From positions 1-50,944 of the IMG/VR virus record IMGVR_UViG_3300024429_000009: 50,944 nt of DNA; one strand, written 5' to 3'. The notes beneath the pieces were generated by a model. The model was not told the DNA's origin. It ran no database searches and worked only from the letters and a program-made list of their open reading frames with translations. Below are positions 29,029 to 36,953 of the stretch, piece by piece (position 1 is the first letter of the stretch; the number at the start of each line of letters is the position of its first letter). The position numbers and the translations under genes were made by a program. The DNA is from a virus.

Positions 29029-30450
29029 TTAATCTCCTTTTACCTTCTTAATTTCTTCCTTCAGTTTCTTCTGCTTGGCTATGAATTTCATCTGCTCCTT
29101 GTCCCTCTTCTCCAGATCAGCCTCGCCTATTTCGATCAGGTTCGTACCCACGTAGAATCTGTCTCCTCCCGTATAGGATTTGCCTAAGCCCTCAAGATTC
29201 CTAGCCTCATTCGGAGTCAACTTCCCGTACGCAATCGCTTCGTTGTTTCTCTTAGCCTCAGCATCCCGGTCCCTCAGGTCCATATCATTGAACTTGAACC
29301 TATAGGAGTGGCACTCGAGGCCCTCTTCTATTATCCTGCTGTTGAAAATATCCTCAAGATCTTCCTGCAGGGGCTCTATAACCGATTCGTTATATATAAA
29401 CGTAGACTCCCTTATATTAGTCCCTCCTAACTTACCTATTATGTTTATACCGATTCGGTAGGGAGGCATGGAGTAGGCAGCAAGGATATCTTCTCTCAAG
29501 ACCTGCTGATAAACTCGGAAGCTACCTTCTTTAATATCTACTGAGAGAGGTTTGAACGTTGCTGATCCGCCCTCGGGAACTTGGAGTATCATAGTCTTAT
29601 GAGCATTCTTGCCACCCTTAACTTCTGTATCCAGGTGCTTCTTGATGATCTTCTCAGCATCCTCATCCCACTCACCGGCAAGAACTACCATATAGGCAGG
29701 TACTCCGTAATTGGTGAAGAAAGCGAGATTGTAGTCCCGGATCCCTAAAAGCCCGATGACAGATCCTATCGCGGGCAGGATATTAGGTACTCCGTAGTAA
29801 TCGTTACGAGGATAGTAGTTTATCAGGTATATCAGCTCGTTAGCTCTGTTCTTCTCTTCGTAGTTTCCCTCTTTGCCAGTCTCTAGTTGAAAGTTTTCCT
29901 TCAAACCGAACTCCTTAAACCAGACCTTCTTCATTCCCCGCTTTTGACAGAACTTCTTTTTGCCAGTATGGACCCAGAGGGTATGAGCCCGTACATGGTG
30001 AAGTCCGTCAACCTTATTAGCTCCGTTTCTAGTAACCTCTATCCCGGCATAGCCCATTACTCCCCAGTCAATGATCACCCGTTCGCAGATCTTCCTCAGA
30101 GATAAACTCGGATTAGGCTTATTGAAGAAATCATCTAGTATCTTTTTCTCTGTCTTATTCTCTTTCTGGCCCTCTTTCAGTAGTAATTTCCAACCTAGCC
30201 CCGCTACGTCCGTAGCGATCTGTTTGACAGTAGCCCAAAATATCGAGTTGGATTCGTAAAGCATGAGGAATGATGTAGGCGGATACGGATGAGTGGCTAA
30301 CCCTGATTCTGTCAGCCATTCCTTTTCCTCTTTAAGTTGCTTTGAGGATTTCTTGATCTCATGCTTTGTCAGCTCAGAATAAGGTAGGACAAAGCCCCTG
30401 TCGGTTGCTACATAAACCTTGCCTTTCTTAACTTCCTTTTTGGTACTCAT
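29029..30450 (-). CDS. Portal protein
   Basis: The 473-residue protein follows TerL and has the phage portal (PBSX/SPP1-type) pattern: an N-terminal LTKHEIKKSSKQLKEEKEWL, FWATVKQIATDVAGLGWKLLL, then AYSMPPYRIGI, NIRESTFIYNESVIEPLQEDL and a charged C-terminus. It would form the 12-subunit vertex ring through which DNA enters. GGGGTG lies eight bases before the ATG. Confidence 0.93.
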   Translation of the reverse strand: MSTKKEVKKGKVYVATDRGFVLPYSELTKHEIKKSSKQLKEEKEWLTESGLATHPYPPTSFLMLYESNSIFWATVKQIATDVAGLGWKLLLKEGQKENKTEKKILDDFFNKPNPSLSLRKICERVIIDWGVMGYAGIEVTRNGANKVDGLHHVRAHTLWVHTGKKKFCQKRGMKKVWFKEFGLKENFQLETGKEGNYEEKNRANELIYLINYYPRNDYYGVPNILPAIGSVIGLLGIRDYNLAFFTNYGVPAYMVVLAGEWDEDAEKIIKKHLDTEVKGGKNAHKTMILQVPEGGSATFKPLSVDIKEGSFRVYQQVLREDILAAYSMPPYRIGINIIGKLGGTNIRESTFIYNESVIEPLQEDLEDIFNSRIIEEGLECHSYRFKFNDMDLRDRDAEAKRNNEAIAYGKLTPNEARNLEGLGKSYTGGDRFYVGTNLIEIGEADLEKRDKEQMKFIAKQKKLKEEIKKVKGD

Positions 30451-30456
30451 ACATTA

Positions 30457-31698
30457 TCACCCCGCTACATAAACTTTTCCTTTTCTCTTATTTTTCGTTC
30501 CTAAATGCGTATAAAGAGCGTATCTCTCTGTATCCTGAAGATGATTTCTAAACTTAACCGGCTCCTCTAGCGCGTGCCCGTCCTTATCCTCCTTCCATTT
30601 ATATCCTCTTTTCTCGCTGATATGATTTACACTATCCTCATGTATCTTCACCTTTTGCCTATTTACGTAATCAATGCCCATCTTAACATCTTTATCAGAT
30701 TCATAGATATTGAATCCTGACCTTCCTATCTCTTCTATCCTGGCTGGCTCGGCTGAGTCCGCGTAGATATTATCAGTCTTTACCTTAATCAGCTTCTCAA
30801 GCTCTTTTATCAGATCCATGTTAGTCAGGCCGGTCTTGTAAAGTAGCTCTCTTTCGTAAACTGAAAGATATTTACCCGTATGTTTTTCCGTTATACTAGG
30901 TATTTCATCCTTAAAACCTATCTGTAGTAGTGCTGAGGGGTTATTATAGCCAAAGTCTAGTCCATAAATTGTCTCGTCAAAGCTATCCGGCCAATCCTTA
31001 GCTTTAATAATTTCGTAGTTAGAATAAATAACATTCTTGCGAACTCCCCACTCACCCAGGGCATAAATCTGGTAGTACATCTCATCCTCATCCTTTAAGG
31101 CGTTTAGCTCATCTATATATGATTGATCAAGAAATATATTGTCTTGGTAGGTGGACTGATTGATTTTCGTATCCTTACGATTCCCTTGTACTAGCTTCTC
31201 ATTCAGCCAGTGATACTCATTTATCGGGTTAAAGGTGAGGAACATTTGGTTGCCAAACCCCCTGCCATTAGTACGTCTCCTCAGCCGGAGGTTTAGCTGC
31301 ATAAAATCCTTATGGCTGATCTCACTCGCCTCTTCAATCCAGACATAATTGCCCTCATAACTCTTAATCTTCTCTGGATCATCCAGACTTTTGAAGAGCA
31401 TCCTATTTCTTCCGACTAAAATAGTCATCTCGGTTTTGTTTAGTAGGTAGGGTAACTCGTATTCCTCAAGTAAATCTAGTACCAACTGGTAGGCTGTGAT
31501 TCTCAGGGCGGGCAGGGTCTTTCTTACTACTAGGATCCTGATGTCCTTCTCTTGGTAGAGTTTGTTAATCAGGAGATGCTGGGCCACCGTATAGCTCTTA
31601 CCACTCCCAGCGCCACCATATAATACGTTAATCCTCTTCCTCGACTCTATGAGGAATCTACCAATCTTAGGATTTAGTATTACTTCTAGTTTTTTCAT
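30457..31698 (-). CDS. terL: Terminase large subunit
   Basis: The 413-residue protein has Walker A GGAGSGKS (28-35), Walker B VWIEEASE near 122-129, and the C-terminal RNase H-like nuclease start YGLDFGYNNPSALLQIGF, of PBSX family type (Terminase_3/3C). It drives DNA packaging and cuts the concatemer. Its start overlaps the small-subunit stop (ATGA). Portal follows after six bases. Confidence 0.96.
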   Translation of the reverse strand: MKKLEVILNPKIGRFLIESRKRINVLYGGAGSGKSYTVAQHLLINKLYQEKDIRILVVRKTLPALRITAYQLVLDLLEEYELPYLLNKTEMTILVGRNRMLFKSLDDPEKIKSYEGNYVWIEEASEISHKDFMQLNLRLRRRTNGRGFGNQMFLTFNPINEYHWLNEKLVQGNRKDTKINQSTYQDNIFLDQSYIDELNALKDEDEMYYQIYALGEWGVRKNVIYSNYEIIKAKDWPDSFDETIYGLDFGYNNPSALLQIGFKDEIPSITEKHTGKYLSVYERELLYKTGLTNMDLIKELEKLIKVKTDNIYADSAEPARIEEIGRSGFNIYESDKDVKMGIDYVNRQKVKIHEDSVNHISEKRGYKWKEDKDGHALEEPVKFRNHLQDTERYALYTHLGTKNKRKGKVYVAG

Positions 31699-32075
31699 TC
31701 TTTCTTCTTCTTGCGCCTGTCCTTCTCACCGGCATACCTGATTGTTATTTCTAGGCCCCCGTCAATTACCTGCTCCTGTCTATCTCTCCAACGTCCTGAA
31801 GCCCTATTTTTAAGCCAGAATATCTGAGCGATCACATTACCCTTAGACGCACCTACATACAAAGCATCCTCGACTGTCTGCGTCCGGCCGTCTAGCACCT
31901 GCAGGACTTTCTTGTTTAATTCTGCATCAGCCTGGCGCCATAGCCAAAAGGTGGATTGGTCTATGTCAGCCGCCTTGCACGCCTTGATAAAGGACGCACC
32001 GGCCCCTAATGATTCCAATACGCTTTCAATCCTCTTTTTTTTAAGGCTTGAATTGCTTGAATTCTCGTCTGCCAT
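31695..32075 (-). CDS. terS: Terminase small subunit
   Basis: The 126-residue protein has an N-terminal helix-turn-helix-like region (SFIKACKAADIDQSTFWLWRQAD) and a conserved GNVIAQIFWLKNRASGRWRDRQ seen in small terminase/Terminase_2-type proteins, ending in a basic tail. It recognises the packaging site. Overlap with terL supports the call. Confidence 0.88.
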   Translation of the reverse strand: MADENSSNSSLKKKRIESVLESLGAGASFIKACKAADIDQSTFWLWRQADAELNKKVLQVLDGRTQTVEDALYVGASKGNVIAQIFWLKNRASGRWRDRQEQVIDGGLEITIRYAGEKDRRKKKKE

Positions 32076-32077
32076 AA

Positions 32078-32851
32078 TTACTTTCCCCTGAGAGCAAAAT
32101 AGTCCATATCCCTCTGCGATTTCATCATCTCACTAGGTGAAATATACTGAGCTAGATCTCTCTTGATATAGAATTCCTTTCCATAGTGGTTCAGTTTATC
32201 TATTACTCGGGTCCCGAAATCCTTCCAGTCTATTTCGCTCGGATAGTGATTCAGCTTTCCCACTTTATACTGATCAATGAACTTATATGTCCTGTCTATT
32301 ATCCTAAATGTCTGCTCCGGATCTATAACCGGCTCAAGACTTACCCACGTCTTAATGCCTTCTTCCTTTAGCCTTTCTAGCGTCTTGAACCTTTCCTCTG
32401 GGAGACTGGCCTTCCTCTCCCAATAAAGACTATCCTTTTCCTCAATGAATGTTAATGTTGCCCCGACCTTGATAGCCTTGAACTTCCTGAATAAATCAAT
32501 ATCTCTGAGACATCTCTTCCCGCCTTTGGTCAGGATTGCCACGGTGATACTGTTTTCCAGAAGGATCTTTAATACCTCCCGGGTAGTCCTGTATTTTTCA
32601 TCGGCTATACAATAAGGATCCCCACTGAAACATAAAAGAACCTGGCTGCCGAAGGAATGTCTTCTTGCCTCCCGTCTCAAGATTTCCAAAATATATTGCC
32701 GGGGCCGGACATCGTATAGCCCATTCCTCCTTCCTCTTCGGAGTAACGGCACATAACAATACCGGCAATTATGATCACACTTGTTGTAAATATTCAGGGC
32801 CAGGGGAGAATATTCCCTTGCCCTACCTCTTGGTTCATATATCATTACCAT
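32078..32851 (-). CDS. Radical SAM protein (SplB-like)
   Basis: The 257-residue protein has the radical SAM cluster motif CDHNCRYCYVP (CxxxCxxC) at 25-35 and a TIM-barrel continuation with LLCFSGDPY, VAILTKGG and TWVSLEPVIDP. This fits the SPL/Rv2578c-like family of small radical SAM enzymes. The reaction is unknown; DNA photoproduct repair is known only for some relatives. It lies between SAM decarboxylase and TerS. AAGGT precedes the ATG, with a second ATG two codons later. Confidence 0.85.
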   Translation of the reverse strand: MVMIYEPRGRAREYSPLALNIYNKCDHNCRYCYVPLLRRGRRNGLYDVRPRQYILEILRREARRHSFGSQVLLCFSGDPYCIADEKYRTTREVLKILLENSITVAILTKGGKRCLRDIDLFRKFKAIKVGATLTFIEEKDSLYWERKASLPEERFKTLERLKEEGIKTWVSLEPVIDPEQTFRIIDRTYKFIDQYKVGKLNHYPSEIDWKDFGTRVIDKLNHYGKEFYIKRDLAQYISPSEMMKSQRDMDYFALRGK

Positions 32852-32911
32852 TTTTACCTTTATCTGCCTGTCCGTACTCCAGGCGTTCCTGCATCAATAT
32901 TCATTGCTTTA

Positions 32912-33208
32912 TCAACCCTTTTCTATTAGTTTTCTAAGCTCTCTCTCAAACACCTCTGCCTGCTTAATGTCCCCACAGGTCGCAAACTCCACCCACGCCT
33001 TGCCTAGCTCAGGCCAGGTATGTATTGCCACATGGCTCTCACCGATAACCACAATACCAGTCATCCCCTGGGGATAGAATTCATGCTTGATCGTGCCAAA
33101 TATAGTCGCTCCCGACTTGTGTATTGCCTCTAAAAAGCTATTCCATACCCTCTTATTGACGCTGACATCACCCGTCAGTACAAATTGCCTTGTCTGTATT
33201 AAGCTCAT
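32912..33208 (-). CDS. speD: S-adenosylmethionine decarboxylase proenzyme
   Basis: The 98-residue protein aligns with prokaryotic SpeD proenzymes. The self-cleavage Glu57-Ser58 in GESHVAIHTWPE would yield a pyruvoyl group at Ser58. His63 and Cys78 (FATCGD) match the processing and catalytic residues of the Thermotoga enzyme with a constant offset of five. It makes decarboxylated SAM for spermidine synthesis and consumes SAM. It overlaps the ParB-methyltransferase gene by 41 bases. No spermidine synthase is in the window, so the host must use the product, or lowering SAM is itself the purpose. Confidence 0.9.
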   Translation of the reverse strand: MSLIQTRQFVLTGDVSVNKRVWNSFLEAIHKSGATIFGTIKHEFYPQGMTGIVVIGESHVAIHTWPELGKAWVEFATCGDIKQAEVFERELRKLIEKG

Positions 33209-34469
33209 TTTTTATTGCCCTGGGATTCCCCTTATAAAAGACTAGAATATCTTGGTGCACCGATACCACCTTTCTGTTTCGCATATAGTTGGCAGCCCTT
33301 ACTGCCCCACTGCCTATACTATTTATTAAGATTATCCAATTATAGAGCTTGATACCTTTCTTCTCAAAAATGTCCCTAATATGATTTGGGAACCCCCTAT
33401 AAAATCCCTTTTTGTCCCTTATGTCCTGGCATACAATCACTGCAAATCTGTTATCTTTCAAGCCCTTAATAGAGTTGCCAAGCGCCGTCTCAATTATTAC
33501 TAGGAAGTCCTTATAGGTATCCTGATTACTCGCATCATTGGGCAGGTCAGAATATACCTCAAGGTCATAAAACGGCGGGCAACTGAAGAGCATATCTTGG
33601 GATTTTGGCTTAATGTAATCTAATACCTTTTGACCGTCATCACAGAAATATTCTACGGGTAATTTATAGGCATCACATCGGGCCTGATTTATCTCACACT
33701 GCTCCTTCCTTAGCTCAATCCCCTTGAATTTATAACCCAAATAGCCACTCACAAAACCAAACACTGTGTCTCCTGCAAAGGGATCAAAAGCAGTACCCTT
33801 TTCCATATTAAACCATCTCAGAACCACCTCAGATAGCACTGGGTCTAATATAGATGCTGTACCTAAATTATGAAGGGAAGGATTATATCGACGAAGGGGA
33901 GTAAGTTCACTCAATACCTCTTTTCTGCTCTCGCCTCTATCCTCAATCAAGTCTTTCCACATCCTCTTTCTGTCCTGCCAATAGCCCTGCCTAGTATCTA
34001 GCACACTAAAGGGAGGCACTATAAATTGGTCAATCAGCTTTTTATGGATTATTTCCTCATCATCAGGAACCCAGTTAGCGATTTCTTCCCTCTCAGAAAG
34101 GTCAAATCCTGTTAGCTCTAGGTCGAATTCCCCGTCATCCAACTCAACCATTAAATCTGCTAGCTTAGTAAAATCCCAGTCACCCTGTATCTTATTGAGG
34201 GCTACATTCAAAGCCCTTTCCCCTTTTTCGTCCAAGTCAACCACGGACACCTCGAACTCCTTGACCCCCTTTTCCTTGAGTATTTTTAGCCGCTGGTGGC
34301 CGCCCACCAATTGTCGGCTTCTCTTATTCCAAATAAGGGGCTCCACGCAATCAAACTCTTCCATACTGCGTTTTAATTTTTTATATTCAGGATCGTCTGG
34401 TTTTAAGTTTTTTCTAGGATTATACAGGGCAGGTTTTATATCCGACAGTTTCATCATCTTAATTTCCAC
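33168..34469 (-). CDS. ParB-domain DNA methyltransferase fusion
   Basis: The 433-residue protein starts at GTG with GGAG five bases upstream. Residues 1-95 are a ParB/Srx-like domain (LVGGHQR at 54-60). Residues about 145-430 are an N4-cytosine/N6-adenine methyltransferase with SAM motif DPFAG (229-233) and catalytic SCPPFYD (296-302). Order I then IV is usual for the gamma or alpha-like groups. Such fusions are known in phages and may give self-protection against host restriction. The start overlaps the upstream stop as TAGTG. Confidence 0.88.
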   Translation of the reverse strand: MEIKMMKLSDIKPALYNPRKNLKPDDPEYKKLKRSMEEFDCVEPLIWNKRSRQLVGGHQRLKILKEKGVKEFEVSVVDLDEKGERALNVALNKIQGDWDFTKLADLMVELDDGEFDLELTGFDLSEREEIANWVPDDEEIIHKKLIDQFIVPPFSVLDTRQGYWQDRKRMWKDLIEDRGESRKEVLSELTPLRRYNPSLHNLGTASILDPVLSEVVLRWFNMEKGTAFDPFAGDTVFGFVSGYLGYKFKGIELRKEQCEINQARCDAYKLPVEYFCDDGQKVLDYIKPKSQDMLFSCPPFYDLEVYSDLPNDASNQDTYKDFLVIIETALGNSIKGLKDNRFAVIVCQDIRDKKGFYRGFPNHIRDIFEKKGIKLYNWIILINSIGSGAVRAANYMRNRKVVSVHQDILVFYKGNPRAIKNELNTDKAICTDG

Positions 34470-34654
34470 TAATGTCTCCTTCTTGTAAGTAAAGCCATTG
34501 TTACTGCTAGTGGTAAAGTTAGATCATCATTAAATACATCTCCTACTTCCCTTTCCTGTCGTTGCTCGAAATGTAAGTTATTTATCCTAGCATACTCCTG
34601 TCTATTCCTTCTACGTATCTTTTCACGTTTTCCTACAGCTCGCTTTTTAGGCAA
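34469..34654 (-). CDS. Small basic protein, 61 residues
   Basis: The TTG start has GGGGAG six bases upstream. The N-terminal half is highly basic (KKRAVGKREKIRRRNRQEY), so it may bind nucleic acid. No family is recognised. It is coupled to the ParB-methyltransferase gene through a TAGTG overlap. Confidence 0.6.
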   Translation of the reverse strand: MPKKRAVGKREKIRRRNRQEYARINNLHFEQRQEREVGDVFNDDLTLPLAVTMALLTRRRH

Positions 34655-34667
34655 TTATCTCTCCCCT

Positions 34668-34790
34668 TTACTCAATAATAGCGTCTAGTATGTGCATTAT
34701 AGCGACTACAGCAGCGGGAATCAGGATAACGACTACTCCGCATACTAAGCCGATTATCTCCAGTATGGTTATTCCGGGTACTATATGCAC
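34668..34790 (-). CDS. Small single-span membrane protein, 40 residues
   Basis: A GTG at 34790 with AAGGAGA five bases upstream opens a 40-residue frame that is hydrophobic from about residue 6 to 33. It overlaps the upstream stop by one base (TAGTG). The bases around its start (CACTAATGTCTCCTT on the plus strand) are the same as around the start of the ParB-methyltransferase gene. Its function is unknown. Confidence 0.6.
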   Translation of the reverse strand: MHIVPGITILEIIGLVCGVVVILIPAAVVAIMHILDAIIE

Positions 34791-34918
34791 TAATGTCTCC
34801 TTATGTGCTTCATAAGTTTCGTTACTTCTTTTTCCCACTCACAAATTTCAATCCATTTCATTATGATAGATCTTGGAAAATCCCATACGAAAAATCTTAA
34901 AATAAGAATAATCTTCAT
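34790..34918 (-). CDS. Small hypothetical protein, 42 residues
   Basis: ATG at 34918 lies one base after the stop of the upstream gene, with GGTGG upstream. The product has a hydrophobic, aromatic N-terminus (IILILRFFVWDF) and a charged, basic C-terminus. It overlaps the next gene by one base. No family is recognised. Confidence 0.52.
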   Translation of the reverse strand: MKIILILRFFVWDFPRSIIMKWIEICEWEKEVTKLMKHIRRH

Positions 34919-34919
34919 T

Positions 34920-35120
34920 TTATACCACCGACTCATCAGGAGTCGCAGCACTAAGCGCTACGATAAATTCCATTGCTAAACCATCTCTAACCTCATCAGA
35001 AAATTTATCCTCTGGATCGATCTCAGCCAAGTTACGAATTCGCTCTAGCTCATCTTCTAACAAAACGTATGCTTTTCTGGGCATCCTGCAGGTAAAAGTC
35101 TCCCAACTATCCTTACTCAT
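34920..35120 (-). CDS. Small hypothetical protein, 66 residues
   Basis: This acidic helical protein carries LLEDELERIRNLAEIDPEDKF in its middle. The ATG lies inside the end of the upstream gene (8-base overlap). There is no membrane segment and no recognised family. It belongs to a row of small genes between the HNH nuclease and the SAM-related genes. Confidence 0.58.
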   Translation of the reverse strand: MSKDSWETFTCRMPRKAYVLLEDELERIRNLAEIDPEDKFSDEVRDGLAMEFIVALSAATPDESVV

Positions 35121-35304
35121 CTTTATGTCCTAAAACGCCAGCGAGTAAGACCTTCTGGAGAATGGTTGTAAGGAACATCTTGGTCAACTCAAATGCCTGC
35201 CTTCTGCTGAAGCCCCTGTCCTTATATTCCTTATACTGTTTCCACAAGCTCCTAGACATATCGGCCATCGCCTCTTCCATCTTTCTCCACTCTATTGGCT
35301 TCAA
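35113..35304 (-). CDS. Small hypothetical protein, 63 residues
   Basis: The TTG start has GGAGG six bases upstream. The product is helical (KQYKEYKDRGFSRRQAFEL) with a moderately hydrophobic end. It overlaps the HNH gene by 53 bases and the next gene by 8 bases. Small proteins of the type SRRQAFELTKMFLT are often seen close to terminase genes; no function is known to me. Confidence 0.6.
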   Translation of the reverse strand: MKPIEWRKMEEAMADMSRSLWKQYKEYKDRGFSRRQAFELTKMFLTTILQKVLLAGVLGHKDE

Positions 35305-35644
35305 AGCTTTCCTCCTTTCTCTTTATCTCAAATAGGTCATCTCTATGTAAAAATGGGCCCTTCAAGAAGTGCATTCTGTCATGATCAGGCCTGCAGGTTG
35401 AGATCTCATTCTTCGGTATGCACTTACCCCCCTGGGAGCGATAGAGAATCTCGTGAACCTCATCAGCCGGTCTCCTTCCTCTCCCCTCAGCTAAGCAGAC
35501 CTGACAGTAAGGATGCTCCTCAAAGTATTCTTCTTGCGCCCGCCGATCCTTCTGACGTTTTACTTTCCAGTTATATCTTCGTCTCTGTTTAGCAAATGTA
35601 TTTATATCTTTTAGCCACTTAGATTTTGTCGCTGCTACGCTCAT
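35252..35644 (-). CDS. HNH endonuclease
   Basis: The 130-residue protein has a zinc-finger HNH core: CQVC, then DEVHEILYRSQGGK, and CRPDHDRMH. The basic N-terminus (KRQKDRRAQEEYF) may bind DNA. ATG at 35644 with AGGTG close upstream is chosen; a TTG at 35713 would add 23 residues but lacks a ribosome binding site. HNH proteins near terminase genes often help cut DNA at packaging. It is the first gene after the putative late leader. Confidence 0.85.
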   Translation of the reverse strand: MSVAATKSKWLKDINTFAKQRRRYNWKVKRQKDRRAQEEYFEEHPYCQVCLAEGRGRRPADEVHEILYRSQGGKCIPKNEISTCRPDHDRMHFLKGPFLHRDDLFEIKRKEESFEANRVEKDGRGDGRYV

Positions 35645-35774
35645 CTTGCACCTGCCCGGAAAATAGTTATAATAGAAAGGGGAGCGGCCCAGGGAGAACA
35701 TCCCATAAAACAAGACTGCTTGGCGGCGGACTTGCGGGCGCTCCCTTTATCTATTTTGGCCTTTTAATCTTAAT

Positions 35775-35820
35775 AAAAAAGACCAACCCCAAAAACTCGT
35801 TTCCGTCTTTGATGTTGGTC
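35775..35820 (-). terminator. Intrinsic terminator-like hairpin in the late leader
   Basis: On the minus strand GACCAAC (35820-35814) pairs with GTTGGTC (35787-35781) across a loop of 26 bases and is followed by six T residues and ATT. It lies between the putative late promoter and the HNH gene. A transcript from that promoter would end after about 100 bases unless antitermination occurs. Confidence 0.6.
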
Positions 35821-35872
35821 GTATGTTCGTCTTTTATATGTTAGTCGTTTGTTAGTCGTTTGTTAGTCGGTA
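35814..35872 (+). repeat. Five 11-bp iterons (GTTNGTCGTTT) in the late leader
   Basis: Units start at 35814 (GTTGGTCGTAT), 35825 (GTTCGTCTTTT), 35840, 35851 (both GTTAGTCGTTT) and 35862 (GTTAGTCGGTA). All spacings are 11 bases except one 4-base insertion. An 11-base period is about one helical turn, so a protein could bind one face. They directly follow the -10 box in the direction of transcription. The unit GTTCGTC recurs as GACGAAC at the repressor start. Confidence 0.8.
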
Positions 35873-35875
35873 ATA

Positions 35876-35903
35876 ATCTTATCACATCAATTTCTCTTGT
35901 CAA
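35876..35903 (-). promoter_or_regulatory. Putative late promoter
   Basis: On the minus strand TTGACA (35903-35898) is followed after 16 bases by TAAGAT (35881-35876). The -35 is perfect and the -10 has four of six consensus bases, the same hexamer as the repressor promoter. It lies just after the SEC-C gene and upstream of the packaging and morphogenesis genes. Confidence 0.6.
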
Positions 35904-35908
35904 ATCAC

Positions 35909-36052
35909 TCAGTGCAATGCTATTCTCAGGCTTTTCTTGATCTCCCTCTCCCTTCTCTTTACGTCCTTCGGAAAACAACAGTTCTTATATTTCTTTCCGC
36001 TCTGACAAGAACACCACTTATTAAGAAATTTCCTTCTTTCAGTCCTGTTCAT
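35909..36052 (-). CDS. SEC-C motif protein, 47 residues
   Basis: ATG at 36052 opens a 47-residue frame whose centre reads CSCQSGKKYKNCC, the SEC-C zinc motif found at the end of SecA and in many small proteins. The flanks are basic. It is three bases from the stop of the nuclease gene upstream. It may be a small DNA- or protein-binding accessory factor. Confidence 0.7.
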   Translation of the reverse strand: MNRTERRKFLNKWCSCQSGKKYKNCCFPKDVKRREREIKKSLRIALH

Positions 36053-36055
36053 TTC

Positions 36056-36520
36056 TCACTCCCAACTACCTATCAGCCCGCCGAACTTATCCTCTATCTC
36101 CTTGTAGCCCTCTATTGCCTCTGTAGAAACGCCCAACTTCTCTAGAAACTTCATCATCTCAATAGCTGATTTACTTTCCGCCCAGGGATCTCTGATAACA
36201 ATAGTCAATTTAATAAACTGTTTTGGATGGTATTTCTTGAACCGCTTTAGCTTCGTTCTCGAGGGCTGATCGAGGTAGCCCTTTACCTCTATCCACCTGT
36301 CCTCATCCGGCAGGTAGAAGTCGGGCGTATAGGAGACGTTTCCCCTCCTTATCCCTGAGAAGTAGAACGTTTTTAGCTCGTATTGCCACTTTACATTGAG
36401 GAAGTTGAGGTACCTAGCATAATTCGCCTCCCACCGGCTCCTGAAATAGGTATTATTGAGGTCTTTTCGTCTACCGCCCTGGTAACGATTCGTCTCAACC
36501 ATTTTTATCACTTTAGTCAT
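36056..36520 (-). CDS. PD-(D/E)XK endonuclease
   Basis: The 154-residue protein has FRSRWEANYARYLNFL, then YTPDFYLPDEDRWIEVKGY, which provides the PD...ExK catalytic set (PDF, then E-V-K). This resembles T7 endonuclease I-like or Holliday-junction-resolving phage nucleases. It would resolve branched DNA before packaging. GGGGG lies upstream of the ATG. Confidence 0.85.
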   Translation of the reverse strand: MTKVIKMVETNRYQGGRRKDLNNTYFRSRWEANYARYLNFLNVKWQYELKTFYFSGIRRGNVSYTPDFYLPDEDRWIEVKGYLDQPSRTKLKRFKKYHPKQFIKLTIVIRDPWAESKSAIEMMKFLEKLGVSTEAIEGYKEIEDKFGGLIGSWE

Positions 36521-36538
36521 TTATTTTGCCCCCAGGCT

Positions 36539-36613
36539 TTATTTTCGCCCCGAATTAGCCGTTTTGATTCTTTCTTGATGGTTAACCCTTATCTTGCAGG
36601 GAAACTCGGTCAT
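36539..36613 (-). CDS. Possible tiny protein, 24 residues
   Basis: An ATG overlapping the stop of the upstream Cys-rich gene (ATGA) opens a 24-residue basic frame. Only the overlap supports it. Confidence 0.2.
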   Translation of the reverse strand: MTEFPCKIRVNHQERIKTANSGRK

Positions 36614-36729
36614 TCTATATATCCCTTACCGCCACAGTTACTACAAGGATCGTGGTGGTCAGAGGTCGAACCTACTCCGTGGCATATCTCGCACTCTACT
36701 TTCTCTAGTTCTTCTTTAATTGCTTGCAT
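36610..36729 (-). CDS. Small DnaJ-type zinc-finger protein, 39 residues
   Basis: GGAGG six bases before the ATG opens a 39-residue frame with CEICHGVG and CSNCGGKGY, the paired CxxCxGxG motif of DnaJ-like zinc fingers. The start lies within the end of the upstream gene. Similar small proteins are frequent in phage early regions. Confidence 0.7.
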   Translation of the reverse strand: MQAIKEELEKVECEICHGVGSTSDHHDPCSNCGGKGYIE

Positions 36730-36953
36730 ATTTTCCTCCTCAAACTAAGCTCAATCGCCTGACGGCGAGCCGGAGAGTTGACAAAATCCCTCCAAAACTG
36801 CCTGTGTTTATGTCTGGGATAATGAGCTTTTATCATATCCTCATGTAAGTTTTTAAGCATATTCAGCGATAGACTGACCTTCCAGCCATAATAGAGCCTA
36901 CTTGGTGCTCCGAATACTTTATTTAGGGCTTCTTTGAATAAGCTAATCTTCAT
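36705..36953 (-). CDS. Small basic hypothetical protein, 82 residues
   Basis: The protein is basic and helical with aromatic residues (RLYYGWKVSLSLNMLKNL) and ends in LRRKICKQLKKN. Its start overlaps the methyltransferase stop (ATGA). GGAG lies nine bases upstream. No family is recognised; nucleic acid binding is possible from charge. Confidence 0.62.
   Translation of the reverse strand: MKISLFKEALNKVFGAPSRLYYGWKVSLSLNMLKNLHEDMIKAHYPRHKHRQFWRDFVNSPARRQAIELSLRRKICKQLKKN

Noticed and set aside
35814-35872. CRISPR array
   Set aside because: Units are 11 bases with no spacers; they are iterons.
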